Assembly: GCA_003762875.1 (NCBI GenBank)
Contig: RIBL01000001.1
Span: 124,001-188,000 of the forward strand
DNA length: 64,000 nt
Origin: Muribaculaceae bacterium Isolate-110 (HZI)
GTDB taxonomy: Bacteria; Bacteroidota; Bacteroidia; Bacteroidales; Muribaculaceae
Direction: 5' to 3'
The position numbers were made by a program, and so were the translations under genes. Positions 30,985-39,121 of the stretch are shown here, piece by piece. The notes below the pieces were generated by a model. The model did not search any database, was not told the origin of the DNA, and was given only the letters and a program-made list of their open reading frames with translations. Each line of letters begins with the position of its first letter. Position 1 is the stretch's first letter.

Positions 30985-31441
30985 GGTAGCAGGACGGTCG
31001 TGTCGCTTGCCGAGTGTGCCATCGGGCACTGAGCGGCAAGAGGAAAGTCCGGGCAACACAGAGCACCATACTCTTTAACTGGGAGCTGTCGGTGACGGCA
31101 GAGTAACGTGACAGAGAATGACTGCCACTCGCCCCCTGCGGGTAGAGGTGGTGATGGTGAAAAGGTGGGGTAAGAGCCCACCGGGTGTCGTGGCGACACG
31201 GCATGCCGCACGTCTTATGGGTTGCAAGGCCATGTATACCGGCACGCGGACAGTACTCCACCAGCTGGAGTCGCCGCAATGGGTTGCTCGCCCATCGCCG
31301 GGGGGTAGGCTGCTCGAGCGTCGAAGCTAAGCGAGACGCCAATTAGATAAATGACTGCGACCGCCGCGGTAACCTGTCAGTCAAACATACGCCTGACGAG
31401 AAGTCCCGCGACGACATAACCCGGCTTATAGTCCTGCTACC
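30985..31441 (+). ncRNA. rnpB: RNase P RNA, class A
   Basis: The catalytic RNA of RNase P, which matures tRNA 5' ends. Helix P1 is visible as GGTAGCAGGAC (30985-30995) pairing with GTCCTGCTACC (31431-31441). The universally conserved GAGGAAAGTCCGGGC is at about 31029-31043, and the matching ACAGAGAATGACTGCC-type and CCCGGCTTATAG segments are present. About 457 bases long, as usual for Bacteroidetes. P1 followed by a run of seven T forms the terminator. Confidence 0.95.
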
Positions 31442-31448
31442 TTTTTTT
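31431..31448 (+). terminator. rnpB terminator
   Basis: The 3' strand of helix P1 is followed directly by a T-run (31442-31448). Confidence 0.65.
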
Positions 31449-31558
31449 ATTTTTAGCCGATTGACGGTTCTTGAAAAGGATTGTTGAGGTGAAATCGACC
31501 TAAAATTGGTTGAAAACTCGTAAAAATAAAGTTTTTTGAAAATTTTCTTCCGAAAAAC

Positions 31559-31589
31559 TTGCACAGTTCTGAGAAACTGCCTACCTTTG
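31559..31589 (+). promoter_or_regulatory. Promoter of tRNA-Gln
   Basis: TTG (31559-31561), 20 bases, TACCTTTG (31582-31589), 62 bases before the tRNA. Confidence 0.6.
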
Positions 31590-31651
31590 CAACGTCAAAA
31601 ACGAAATGGTCATAGCGATGACCGCCAGAGTTGATGACAAACTGAGGAAAT

Positions 31652-31722
31652 TGCCTTGTGGTGTAATGGTAGCACGTCGGATTCTGGTTCCGCCTGTGAG
31701 AGTTCGAATCTTTCCAAGGCAA
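31652..31722 (+). tRNA. tRNA-Gln (anticodon CTG)
   Basis: A cloverleaf with acceptor TGCCTTG/CAAGGCA (31652-31658 with 31715-31721), D-arm GTGTAATGGTAGCAC, anticodon loop TTCTGGT between CGGA and TCCG, and T-arm with GTTCGAATC. The anticodon CTG reads CAG, and U1-A72 is the usual glutamine identity pair. CCA is not encoded. The 3' half of the acceptor stem is part of a long palindrome. Confidence 0.92.
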
Positions 31723-31781
31723 CACGCAACCAAAAGAGCCTGAGATTAATCTCAGGCTCTTTTGGTTGCGTGTTGCCTTGG
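31714..31781. repeat. Perfect 68-bp palindrome overlapping the tRNA-Gln 3' end
   Basis: The 34-base arms 31714-31747 and 31748-31781 are exact reverse complements with no spacer (centre GATT/AATC). The left arm takes in the last nine bases of the tRNA, so a second GCCTTG able to pair with the tRNA 3' end lies at 31775-31780. The core AAAAGAGCC...GGCTCTTTT looks like a terminator. Confidence 0.85.
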
Positions 31782-31823
31782 GTGTGTCTAATCGGGCTAC
31801 AGGATCTTGGGTGATACGGATGC

Positions 31824-31857
31824 AAAAAAGAGAGGGTGTCTCACGACAGCCTCTCTC
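31824..31857 (-). terminator. Terminator downstream of sod
   Basis: On the minus strand a 7-bp GC-balanced stem (31850-31856 with 31829-31835), extended by an inner GTC/GAC, is followed by six T. It lies about 110 bases past the sod stop codon. Confidence 0.5.
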
Positions 31858-31965
31858 TCCATTCATCACATTATGCTTATATTGCTTGTCTTTTTTGCTG
31901 TTATTCTTTGTATATGGTCCTCGTATCCCACATGTGAAACAGTGGGGGAGGGGATGAGTTTTGCT

Positions 31966-32544
31966 TTAGATATATCGGCTTGCAATGATGTCCCAGTCGA
32001 CAATCTTCCAAAGTTCGTTTAAGGCGTCGGCGCGACGGTTGCGGTAGTCGATGTAATAGGCATGCTCCCACACGTCGAATGTGAGTAGCGGGGTGAGACC
32101 CTGTGTCATTGGATTTTCGGCGTTTGAGCCCTTGGTGATGAAGAGCTTGCCGTCTTTGTCCTTTGATAGCCATACCCAGCCGGAGCCGAAAAGTGATACT
32201 CCGGCGTCGACAAATTCTTTCTTGAAGTCATCGACCGAACCAAATTGTTCCTCAATAGCTTTTCTTAAGTGTCCTTCCGGTTCATGATTGCCATCGGGAG
32301 AGAAAGTGAAGAAATAGAATATGTGGTTCCAGGCCTGGGATGCGTTGTTGAAAAGCGGTCCGGAAGCCGAGCGGATAATATCTTCAAGCTCCATGTCCTC
32401 ATATTCAGTGTCTTTGATGAGGCGGTTTAGATTGTCAATATAGGCTCGTTCGTGTTTGCCGTAGTGATATTCAATCGTCTCACGCGAGATAGAGGGCGCG
32501 AGGGCATCGGATGCGTATGGGAGTTCGGGGAGTTCGTAAACCAT
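31966..32544 (-). CDS. sodB: Superoxide dismutase, Fe/Mn family
   Basis: A cytoplasmic enzyme that dismutates superoxide. The metal ligands are visible: His in EYHYGKH (about residue 27), His in NNASQAWNH, and Asp and His in TFDVWEHAYY. The 192-residue length and the N-terminus (YELPELPYASDALAPSIS) are typical. The iron-type GSGWVWL context is seen, but cambialistic use of Fe or Mn, known in Bacteroides, cannot be excluded. It is transcribed alone. Confidence 0.93.
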   Translation of the reverse strand: MVYELPELPYASDALAPSISRETIEYHYGKHERAYIDNLNRLIKDTEYEDMELEDIIRSASGPLFNNASQAWNHIFYFFTFSPDGNHEPEGHLRKAIEEQFGSVDDFKKEFVDAGVSLFGSGWVWLSKDKDGKLFITKGSNAENPMTQGLTPLLTFDVWEHAYYIDYRNRRADALNELWKIVDWDIIASRYI

Positions 32545-32642
32545 TTTGTAAAGTGTTTAGAGATTACTTATTTTATCCTTAAAACACAGACGGGACTCGT
32601 AAGGTTTACGATTGAAATGTTAAGCTGCGGTTTCAGAGTGTT

Positions 32643-32686
32643 AAAAAAGCATCCGAGCGATCTGATTTAATCGGATCACTCGGATA
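32643..32686 (-). terminator. Terminator of tRNA-Cys
   Basis: A 15-bp stem (32651-32665 with 32671-32685, two G-U pairs) is followed on the minus strand by six T, directly after the tRNA 3' end. Confidence 0.75.
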
Positions 32687-32690
32687 TTGG

Positions 32691-32761
32691 AGGTTCCTAG
32701 CAGAATCGAACTGCTGTAAACGGTTTTGCAGACCGGTGCCTAACCACTCGGCCAAGGAACC
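32691..32761 (-). tRNA. tRNA-Cys (anticodon GCA)
   Basis: On the minus strand the acceptor GGTTCCT pairs with AGGAACC. The D-arm contains GAGTGGTTAGGCA, the anticodon loop is CTGCAAA (GCA reads UGC/UGU), and the T-arm has GTTCGATTC. The discriminator is T, as expected for cysteine. CCA is not encoded. Confidence 0.93.
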
Positions 32762-32782
32762 AAGCTTTTTGGTTTTGCTCTG

Positions 32783-32813
32783 CAAAGGTATGACTATTTT
32801 TTGACATACGCAA
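32783..32813 (-). promoter_or_regulatory. Promoter of tRNA-Cys
   Basis: On the minus strand TTG (32811-32813), 20 bases, TACCTTTG (32783-32790), 22 bases before the tRNA. Confidence 0.6.
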
Positions 32814-32871
32814 TAGCCAAGGCGAAATTTTTTGTAAAAACGGTTCTATTTTCGTTCTTTTCGGTCAGACA

Positions 32872-33594
32872 TTACCACGAGATGTCCTGAATCTGTCGGA
32901 GTCCGGTATACATCCTGGAGACGTCTTCATAGTCGATGAACGATACTCTATCTTTTATCGTATTGAATATGGAAGCATTTATTTTATCATTATACTCTGT
33001 CTCACGCTCGGATGATGCTACTATAAAAAATCCGGCAAAAAAGTCTTGTAGCTCGTAAAACTTTGACAAAGAGTTTTTAATATCGGTGGTGTGTTCTACT
33101 TCATAAAAATGTGAAGGCATCATACGTTCATTAAACCATATGACGTCGATGGTCTTGGCTTTACGCAAGATGGCCTCGTGGGTAAATTGCGGCAAAATGA
33201 TCGAGTCGGCCACTTCTTCGAGTCTTCGGTCAAGAAACAGGCGGTTTTTATCCTGTGCGGGTATATAAGTGATCTTATGCCGGTATCTGCCTATCTCGGC
33301 CAGCAGGCCTTGATAGTAGCCGTGATTAAACTGTTCTTCGCTTTTTTTATTGCCTAATTTGAGATTAAACTTTCTAAGGACATCCTCGCGGCTTTCCTCA
33401 AGAGCCCATAGTCCGGGCTGGATTTTGAAAATGGCATTGCTGTTTTGGACTATGCGGTTGACAGAGCTGTGGGGTGTCTTGGTTTTCCATGAGGAAAAAT
33501 CCAATGTCTGATAAAGCTGTCGGAGCGTGGCATAACCACCCCTGTTTCTGAGTGCTTCGATCACTTGTGATTCTTGAGTCGCTTGTTTTTTCAT
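32872..33594 (-). CDS. Winged-helix (HARE-HTH-like) protein with nuclease-like C-terminal domain
   Basis: A 240-residue protein I do not recognise with certainty. Residues 7-68 look like the HARE-HTH winged helix found in chromatin proteins and restriction enzymes (QVIEALRNRGGYATLRQLYQ, then NSNAIFKIQPGLWALEE). Residues 105-200 contain DVIWF (Asp150), then HFYEVEHTTDIKNSLSKFYEL with Glu165 and Glu167. The spacing of D and E-x-E on consecutive predicted strands fits a PD-(D/E)xK-like nuclease core, as in several restriction-related families. No methylase or other defence gene is beside it, so it may be a solitary nuclease or DNA-binding factor. It lies 15 bases after the AraC gene and may share its transcript. 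Confidence 0.6.
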   Translation of the reverse strand: MKKQATQESQVIEALRNRGGYATLRQLYQTLDFSSWKTKTPHSSVNRIVQNSNAIFKIQPGLWALEESREDVLRKFNLKLGNKKSEEQFNHGYYQGLLAEIGRYRHKITYIPAQDKNRLFLDRRLEEVADSIILPQFTHEAILRKAKTIDVIWFNERMMPSHFYEVEHTTDIKNSLSKFYELQDFFAGFFIVASSERETEYNDKINASIFNTIKDRVSFIDYEDVSRMYTGLRQIQDISW

Positions 33595-33609
33595 GCCTGA
33601 AGTGCGGGT

Positions 33610-34518
33610 TTAGGAGAGGTGTAGCGATGTGCGGTATTGGGTCGGGGTCTGGCCGGTGAGGCGTTTGAACATGCGCGAGAAGTGGGCGGGATAGTCAAAA
33701 CCGAGGTCATAGGCTATGACGCTGACGTCATCGTTGCCTGTGGCGAGACGGTGTTTGGCGATTGATATGAGGTGGAGTGTGATTAGGTCTTTGGGTGTCG
33801 AGCCTGTCTCTTTGCGTATTAGGTCACCGAAGTAGCCGGCCGATAGGTTGAGGCGCGAGGCGAAATAAGCTACGCTCGGGATGCCTCCGCGATGGGTATC
33901 GTAGTAAGATTTAAGTTCATGCTCAAACCGTGTCACTATCTCCGAGTTGACTTTGTGGCGTGTGATGAACTGGCGGTCGTAGAACCGGTGGAGATATTCG
34001 AGCAATACCTGGATGTTGACCGACAGCAGTGCGGCTGAGTGATGGTCGACAGGATGCTCGGATTCCTCTTTGATTTTAGCGAGACAGTCGAGAAATTTTG
34101 TTTTCTCGTCATCAGACAGGTGCAGGGCCTCCATGTTGGAGTAGTCAAAGAAGCTGAACGATGACATTTTGTCGGCCAACGGAGTGCCGTAGATGAGGTC
34201 GGGGTGAAATATCAGACCTATGACATCGGGGGTGGCAGTGACTTCGTTGTCGTCCATATCAATGTCGATTATCTGGCCAGGTGAGAAGCTTACGACGGTG
34301 CCTTCCTGGTAGTCATACTGTCGGCGTCCGTATTTGATGGAGCATTGAACGCCGTTTTTTAGGAACAATGCATATACTCCATAGTTGATTCTGACGTGGT
34401 TGACGATGCTTTTGGCATGTTTGAGATCGACCACCGATACGAGGGGGTGGGTGGTGGGCAGCCCAAAAAGTTTGTTATAGGCGTCTATGCTGTCGATGTT
34501 TACTATATTACTTTGCAT
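33610..34518 (-). CDS. AraC-family transcriptional regulator
   Basis: A 302-residue regulator. The N-terminal 190 residues form a cupin-like effector domain (YQEGTVVSFSPGQIIDID). The C-terminal 100 residues hold the two HTH motifs of AraC/XylS (LSAGYFGDLIRKETGSTPKDLI and DLGFDYPAHFSRMFKRLTGQTPTQYR). It is divergent from the CMD-cupin gene with 129 bases between, so that gene is the likely target. A CAAAGTTA box (34523-34530, TAACTTTG on the minus strand) ends 5 bases before the ATG, suggesting a leaderless or nearly leaderless message. Confidence 0.88.
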   Translation of the reverse strand: MQSNIVNIDSIDAYNKLFGLPTTHPLVSVVDLKHAKSIVNHVRINYGVYALFLKNGVQCSIKYGRRQYDYQEGTVVSFSPGQIIDIDMDDNEVTATPDVIGLIFHPDLIYGTPLADKMSSFSFFDYSNMEALHLSDDEKTKFLDCLAKIKEESEHPVDHHSAALLSVNIQVLLEYLHRFYDRQFITRHKVNSEIVTRFEHELKSYYDTHRGGIPSVAYFASRLNLSAGYFGDLIRKETGSTPKDLITLHLISIAKHRLATGNDDVSVIAYDLGFDYPAHFSRMFKRLTGQTPTQYRTSLHLS

Positions 34519-34617
34519 GTAGCAAAGTTATGTGTTATTTTTTAATTTTTGATGATTATATACAATTTTGGTATGTAACACCGTAAAATTGGATAAAATG
34601 ATATGGATTTACATATG

Positions 34618-34625
34618 TAACTTTG
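34618..34625 (+). promoter_or_regulatory. -7 element of the CMD-cupin gene
   Basis: TAACTTTG lies 22 bases before the ATG at 34648. The nearest TTG upstream (34589-34591) is 26 bases away, longer than usual, which could reflect dependence on an activator such as the divergent AraC protein. Confidence 0.5.
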
Positions 34626-34647
34626 CAGAAAATAATTATTGACCATT

Positions 34648-35490
34648 ATGCGCTCATCTTTCATAATCATTTTATTGACCACTACATTTATGGCAAATTC
34701 ACAGAATCCGACACGACTTACGTCTGCCCCGTCGGAGATACGTCAGACGGCCGGGCGAACTCAGCTCGGTGAGTTTGCTCCGAAGTTTGCGGAGCTTAAC
34801 GATGACATACTTTTCGGTGAGGTGTGGGGCCGCACCGACAAACTGTCGCTTCGCGACCGCAGTGTTGTGACCGTTACGGCTCTGGTGAGCAGCGGTATTA
34901 TAGACACGTCTCTCAAGCATCATCTTCAGATGGCCAAAGATAACGGTATGACGCGCACGGAGATAGCCGAGATGCTCACGCAGGTGGCTTTCTATGCCGG
35001 CTGGCCCAAGGCGTGGGGAGCTTTCCGTATGGCTACCGAGGTGTGGAACGAGACGTCGGATGCTGCCGACGCCCGTCAGCGTTTTGAGCGTGAGATGATA
35101 TTTCCTGTGGGAGAGCCGAATGATGCTTATGCCCGGTATTTTATCGGCCGGAGCTATCTCGCGCCGATATCGTCGGAACAGCTAAATATCGCCAATGTTA
35201 CATTTGAGCCGGGATGTCGCAATAATTGGCACATACATCATGCCTTGACAGGCGGAGGCCAGTTGTTGATATGTGTGGCCGGTGAAGGCTGGTATCAGGA
35301 GTGGGGCAAGCCGGCTCGCCGTCTGCGGCAGGGTGATGTGGTCAATATCCCGGCCAATGTCAAGCATTGGCACGGTGCGGCCGCTGACAGTTGGTTTGCC
35401 CATCTCGCTATGGCTGTGCCTGGCGAAGGGTCTTCGACCGAATGGCTTGAACCTGTGGCTGATGAGGCGTATGCCGAACTGGAGAGGTGA
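34648..35490 (+). CDS. Carboxymuconolactone decarboxylase-like/cupin fusion, exported
   Basis: A 280-residue protein with an N-terminal signal (MRSSFIIILLTTTFMANSQ). Residues about 35-140 are a CMD domain (LSLRDRSVVTVTALVSSG, TEIAEMLTQVAFYAGWPKA). Residues 165-260 are a cupin with the metal-site text NNWHIHHAL and a second motif with VKHWHG. Fusions of this type are often named after bacterial hydroxynitrile lyases, but the real activity is mostly unknown. The AhpD-type redox cysteines (CxxC) are absent from the CMD part, so peroxidase activity is unlikely. An in-frame TTG at 34639 adds three residues; ATG 34648 is preferred. Confidence 0.78.
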   Translation: MRSSFIIILLTTTFMANSQNPTRLTSAPSEIRQTAGRTQLGEFAPKFAELNDDILFGEVWGRTDKLSLRDRSVVTVTALVSSGIIDTSLKHHLQMAKDNGMTRTEIAEMLTQVAFYAGWPKAWGAFRMATEVWNETSDAADARQRFEREMIFPVGEPNDAYARYFIGRSYLAPISSEQLNIANVTFEPGCRNNWHIHHALTGGGQLLICVAGEGWYQEWGKPARRLRQGDVVNIPANVKHWHGAAADSWFAHLAMAVPGEGSSTEWLEPVADEAYAELER

Positions 35491-35525
35491 AATAGTCTCT
35501 AAATAAACACACGTATGGATTGATA

Positions 35526-35562
35526 ATCGAGGGGTCCTGACATCGCGTCGGGCCCCCTCGAT
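35526..35562. terminator. Bidirectional hairpin between the CMD-cupin gene and glnN
   Basis: Arms 35526-35540 and 35548-35562 pair over 15 positions with one mismatch and one G-U, between converging genes. Confidence 0.55.
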
Positions 35563-35583
35563 CCATATGTATATTATGTGTTA

Positions 35584-37773
35584 TTAGCGTATGAAGAGCA
35601 GCTCGCGGTATTTGGGGAGCGGCCACATTTCATTGTCGACGAGAAGCTCGAGCTTGTCGATGTGATAACGTATAATCTCGAGGCAGGGAGCGACGTTGAG
35701 TGAGTAGGCGAGGGCTTTGTCGCGCTCGTTGTCGATCTTGTTGGCCGCCTTGCGGGCGTTGACCATCTTGGCAACTTCTTCTTTGATTACGGAGCAGTGG
35801 CCCATGATCTTCTCGACAGTGACGGCATCCTGCGATGAGAGTTCCACGCCCTTGTTGCCAGAGAAGAGTTCGCGTATCTTCACCATGTTGTCAAGCAGTA
35901 TGGAGAGGTAGCGTGTGGCCACGGGGATGATGTGGTTGATGGCGAGATCGCCGAGCACACGGGCTTCGATCTGAATCTTCTTGGTGTACATCTCCCATTT
36001 TACTTCGTTGCGGGCTTCGAGCTCGACGTGGTTCATCACACCTGTCTTGCGGAACATCTCGACCGACGAAGGCTTGAGATATGCGTCAAAGATGAGTGCG
36101 GGATTGGTCTCGCAGTCGAGTCCGCGGCGGGCGGCTTCTTCCTTCCATTCGTCGGAATATCCGTTGCCGTCAAAGTGGATAGGCTCGGAGTAGAGCAGCA
36201 GCGACTTGATTTCGGCCAGGAGAGCGTGTTCAAGTTCTTCGCCAGCCTCAAGGCGTGCGTCAACTTTGGTCTTGAAATCGGCGAACTGTTCGGCTACTGC
36301 GGCGTTGAGCGCGATCATGGCCGAAGCGCAGTTGGCACTTGAGCCTACGGCGCGGAACTCGAAACGGTTGCCGGTGAAGGCGAAGGGTGACGTGCGGTTG
36401 CGGTCGGTGTTGTCAATCATCAGTTCGGGTATCTGGGCCACACCGAGATTGATTTCCTCCTTGCCTGCGAGCGCGATGAGCTCGTCCTTGTCGGAGTTCA
36501 TGATCTTGTTGAGCACTTCGGCGAGCTGTGAGCCTGTGAAGATTGAGATGATCGCGGGGGGAGCTTCGTTGGCACCGAGTCGGTGACAGTTGGTGGCCGA
36601 CATAATGGAGGCTTTGAGCAGACCGTTGTGACGGTGAACGGCGGCCATTACGTTGGCCACAAATGTTATAAACTGTAGGTTGGCCTTGGGAGTCTTGCCG
36701 GGTGCGAAGAGAAGCACGCCGGTGTCGGTGCCGAGGCTCCAGTTGTTGTGCTTGCCCGAACCGTTGATGCCGGCAAAGGGTTTCTCATGCAGGAGCACGC
36801 GGAAGTTGTGACGGCGTGCCACCTCGTTCATGAGTGACATGAGGAGCATGTTGTGGTCGTTGGCCAGATTGGTCTCCTCAAATATGGGTGCGAGCTCAAA
36901 TTGGTTGGGTGCCACCTCGTTGTGGCGAGTCTTGCAGGGTATACCGAGTTTGTGGGCCTCGATTTCGAGGTCGAGCATGAAGGCCTCCACACGTTTGGGT
37001 ATCGCACCGAAGTAGTGGTCCTCAAGCTGCTGGTTTTTGGCTGATTCGTGACCCATGAGAGTGCGTCCAGTGAGTACGAGGTCGGGACGGGCTGCGTAGA
37101 GAGCCTCGTCGACCAGGAAGTATTCCTGCTCCCATCCGAGGTTGGAGATTACGTGCTTGACGTTGGGGTCGAAGTAGCGTGCTACGGCAGTGCCGGCCTT
37201 GTCGACGGCGGAGAGGGCACGCAGCAGTGGGGTCTTGTAGTCAAGCGACTCGCCTGTGTAGGAGATGAATATCGTGGGGATACAGAGTGTGTTGTCGATG
37301 ATAAAGGCGGGCGACGAGATGTCCCAGGCCGAGTAGCCGCGGGCCTCGAAAGTGTTACGTATGCCGCCATTGGGGAAACTTGATGCATCGGGCTCCTGCT
37401 GAACGAGAAGTTTGCCTGAGAACTCCTCGACCATGCCGCCCTTGCCGTCATGTTCTACAAATCCGTCATGCTTCTCGGCGGTGGTCTCGGTGAGAGGCTG
37501 GAACCAGTGGGTATAGTGGCGTGCGCCATTGTCGATGGCCCACTGTTTCATACCCTCGGCCACGCTGTCGGCGATGCTTCGCGACAGGGGTTCCTTGTTG
37601 TCAATAGCGTTGATGAGCGCGTTGTAGGTCGAAAGCGGGAGATATTCAAACATCTTGGCACGGTTGAATACCTTGCTGGCGTAATAAGCCTGCGGACGCT
37701 CTTTGGGAATCTCCACTGCAACGGGTTTGCGGTTGGAGGCTTCCTCAACAACTTTGAATCTTAAACTTGACAT
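35584..37773 (-). CDS. glnN: Glutamine synthetase type III
   Basis: ATP-dependent synthesis of glutamine from glutamate and ammonia, the main nitrogen entry step. The 729-residue length and text identify the GlnN class first known from Bacteroides: ERPQAYYASKVFNRAKMFEYL at the start, NGGIRNTFEARGYSAWD, the glutamate/metal site GLEIEAHKLGIPCKTRHNEVAP-type segment, GSGKHNNWSLGTDTG, and NRTSPFAFTGNRFEFRAVG. It is the last gene of a minus-strand set after dapF and dapL, and no TAnnTTTG box fits in the 54-base gap before it, so co-transcription with dapL is likely. Linking nitrogen assimilation to lysine/peptidoglycan precursor synthesis would make sense, but this is inference. Confidence 0.95.
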   Translation of the reverse strand: MSSLRFKVVEEASNRKPVAVEIPKERPQAYYASKVFNRAKMFEYLPLSTYNALINAIDNKEPLSRSIADSVAEGMKQWAIDNGARHYTHWFQPLTETTAEKHDGFVEHDGKGGMVEEFSGKLLVQQEPDASSFPNGGIRNTFEARGYSAWDISSPAFIIDNTLCIPTIFISYTGESLDYKTPLLRALSAVDKAGTAVARYFDPNVKHVISNLGWEQEYFLVDEALYAARPDLVLTGRTLMGHESAKNQQLEDHYFGAIPKRVEAFMLDLEIEAHKLGIPCKTRHNEVAPNQFELAPIFEETNLANDHNMLLMSLMNEVARRHNFRVLLHEKPFAGINGSGKHNNWSLGTDTGVLLFAPGKTPKANLQFITFVANVMAAVHRHNGLLKASIMSATNCHRLGANEAPPAIISIFTGSQLAEVLNKIMNSDKDELIALAGKEEINLGVAQIPELMIDNTDRNRTSPFAFTGNRFEFRAVGSSANCASAMIALNAAVAEQFADFKTKVDARLEAGEELEHALLAEIKSLLLYSEPIHFDGNGYSDEWKEEAARRGLDCETNPALIFDAYLKPSSVEMFRKTGVMNHVELEARNEVKWEMYTKKIQIEARVLGDLAINHIIPVATRYLSILLDNMVKIRELFSGNKGVELSSQDAVTVEKIMGHCSVIKEEVAKMVNARKAANKIDNERDKALAYSLNVAPCLEIIRYHIDKLELLVDNEMWPLPKYRELLFIR

Positions 37774-37827
37774 AAAGACGAAAGTTTGGTTTATTAATGG
37801 AAATGTATGAATTTTTATAATATCGGA

Positions 37828-39051
37828 TTATCTTGTCAGGCGCGACATGGCCTTGACTGTGTTTTCGAGCGTATTGAAAGCTGTGAGTCGCAGATAGCCC
37901 TCGCCCGAGGGGCCGAATCCGCTGCCCGGGGTGCCGACTATGTGATAGCGGTTGAGCAGGAGATCGAAGAATTGCCAGGAGGTCAGTCCGTCGGGTACTT
38001 TTATCCACACATAGGGAGAGTTTATGCCGCCCACACATTCATATCCGGCTTCGCAGAGACTCTTGCGCATCACCGCCGCATTGTTGAGATAATAGTCTAT
38101 GGTCTCTTTGATCTGACGCTGGCCTTCCTCGCTGTAGAGGGCTTCGGCTCCGCGCTGTGTAAGATAGCTTGCGCCGTTAAATTTGGTGGTCTGACGTCTG
38201 CGCCACAGCGGATTGAGAGCTACTTCGTTGCCTTGGTCGCCGCGACCTTTCAGTTCCTTGGGCACTACGGTATAACCCAGTCGTATGCCTGTGAATCCGG
38301 CAGTCTTGGAAAAGCTGCGAAACTCGATGGCCACTTCTCTCGCACCTTCAATCTCGTAGATGGAGTGGGGGACGTCATCCTCGCGGATAAAGGCCTCGTA
38401 GGCTGCATCAAAGAGCAGTAGAGCTCCGTGTTTGCGGCAGTAGTCGACCCATACTTTCAGTTGGTTGCGGGTGAGTGTGGTGCCGGTAGGATTGTTGGGG
38501 TAACACAGATATATCACATCGGGATTGCCGGCGGGGAGTGTGGGGACGAAACCATTTTCGGCCGTGCATGGCAGATACTCTATAGCACTCCAGCGTCCGT
38601 CGATTCCGAGTTGGCCGGCGCGTCCGGCCATCACGTTTGTGTCGATATATACGGGATATACAGGATCGGTGACAGCTATACGGTTGGCTGTCGAGAGTAT
38701 ATCGCCGATATTGCCGGTGTCGCTTTTGGCACCGTCGCTGACGAAGACCTCATCCGCGGCTACATCTATGCCGTGGCGTCGATAGTCATAGTCCACTATC
38801 TTGCTGACGAGAAAATCGTAGCCTTGCTCGGGTCCATAGCCATGGAAAGTCTCACCGTGAGCCTCGTCGTCGACCGCGCGGTGGAGAGCGTCGACAACAG
38901 CCGGGCAGAGTGGGCGGGTGACGTCGCCGATGCCCATGCGTATCACTTCGGCTTCGGGGTGAGTCTCCGTATAGACTCTGACTCTGCGTGCCACTTCGCT
39001 GAACAAATATGACGATGGCAGTTTTGTGAAATTGTCGTTTACCTTAAACAT
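37828..39051 (-). CDS. dapL: LL-diaminopimelate aminotransferase
   Basis: PLP transaminase that converts tetrahydrodipicolinate directly to LL-diaminopimelate, bypassing the acylated intermediates of E. coli. The 407 residues begin with the family signature [43 protein letters not shown] and the PLP lysine in [15 protein letters not shown] (near residue 247) are clear. It sits between dapF (next enzyme, 70 bases upstream) and glnN. Confidence 0.95.
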   Translation of the reverse strand: MFKVNDNFTKLPSSYLFSEVARRVRVYTETHPEAEVIRMGIGDVTRPLCPAVVDALHRAVDDEAHGETFHGYGPEQGYDFLVSKIVDYDYRRHGIDVAADEVFVSDGAKSDTGNIGDILSTANRIAVTDPVYPVYIDTNVMAGRAGQLGIDGRWSAIEYLPCTAENGFVPTLPAGNPDVIYLCYPNNPTGTTLTRNQLKVWVDYCRKHGALLLFDAAYEAFIREDDVPHSIYEIEGAREVAIEFRSFSKTAGFTGIRLGYTVVPKELKGRGDQGNEVALNPLWRRRQTTKFNGASYLTQRGAEALYSEEGQRQIKETIDYYLNNAAVMRKSLCEAGYECVGGINSPYVWIKVPDGLTSWQFFDLLLNRYHIVGTPGSGFGPSGEGYLRLTAFNTLENTVKAMSRLTR

Positions 39052-39121
39052 CCTTTTCCTTAAATAATTATAGTTTAGTCCGCGGCAGAAATGTAGACTG
39101 ACGTGGCGTTATCAACTTGTC

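Noticed and set aside
30890-31342. N-terminal extension of the AlkD-like protein
   Set aside because: It would be read through the RNase P RNA gene and shows no family sequence.
31774-31800. A second, degenerate tRNA start (TTGCCTTGGG) after tRNA-Gln
   Set aside because: Only the first eight bases match the tRNA 5' end and no cloverleaf follows; it is explained by the palindrome.
31807-32022. 71-codon plus-strand open frame between tRNA-Gln and sod
   Set aside because: It runs through the sod terminator and into the sod coding region, with no conserved text; the hydrophobic stretch is from A/T-rich intergenic DNA.
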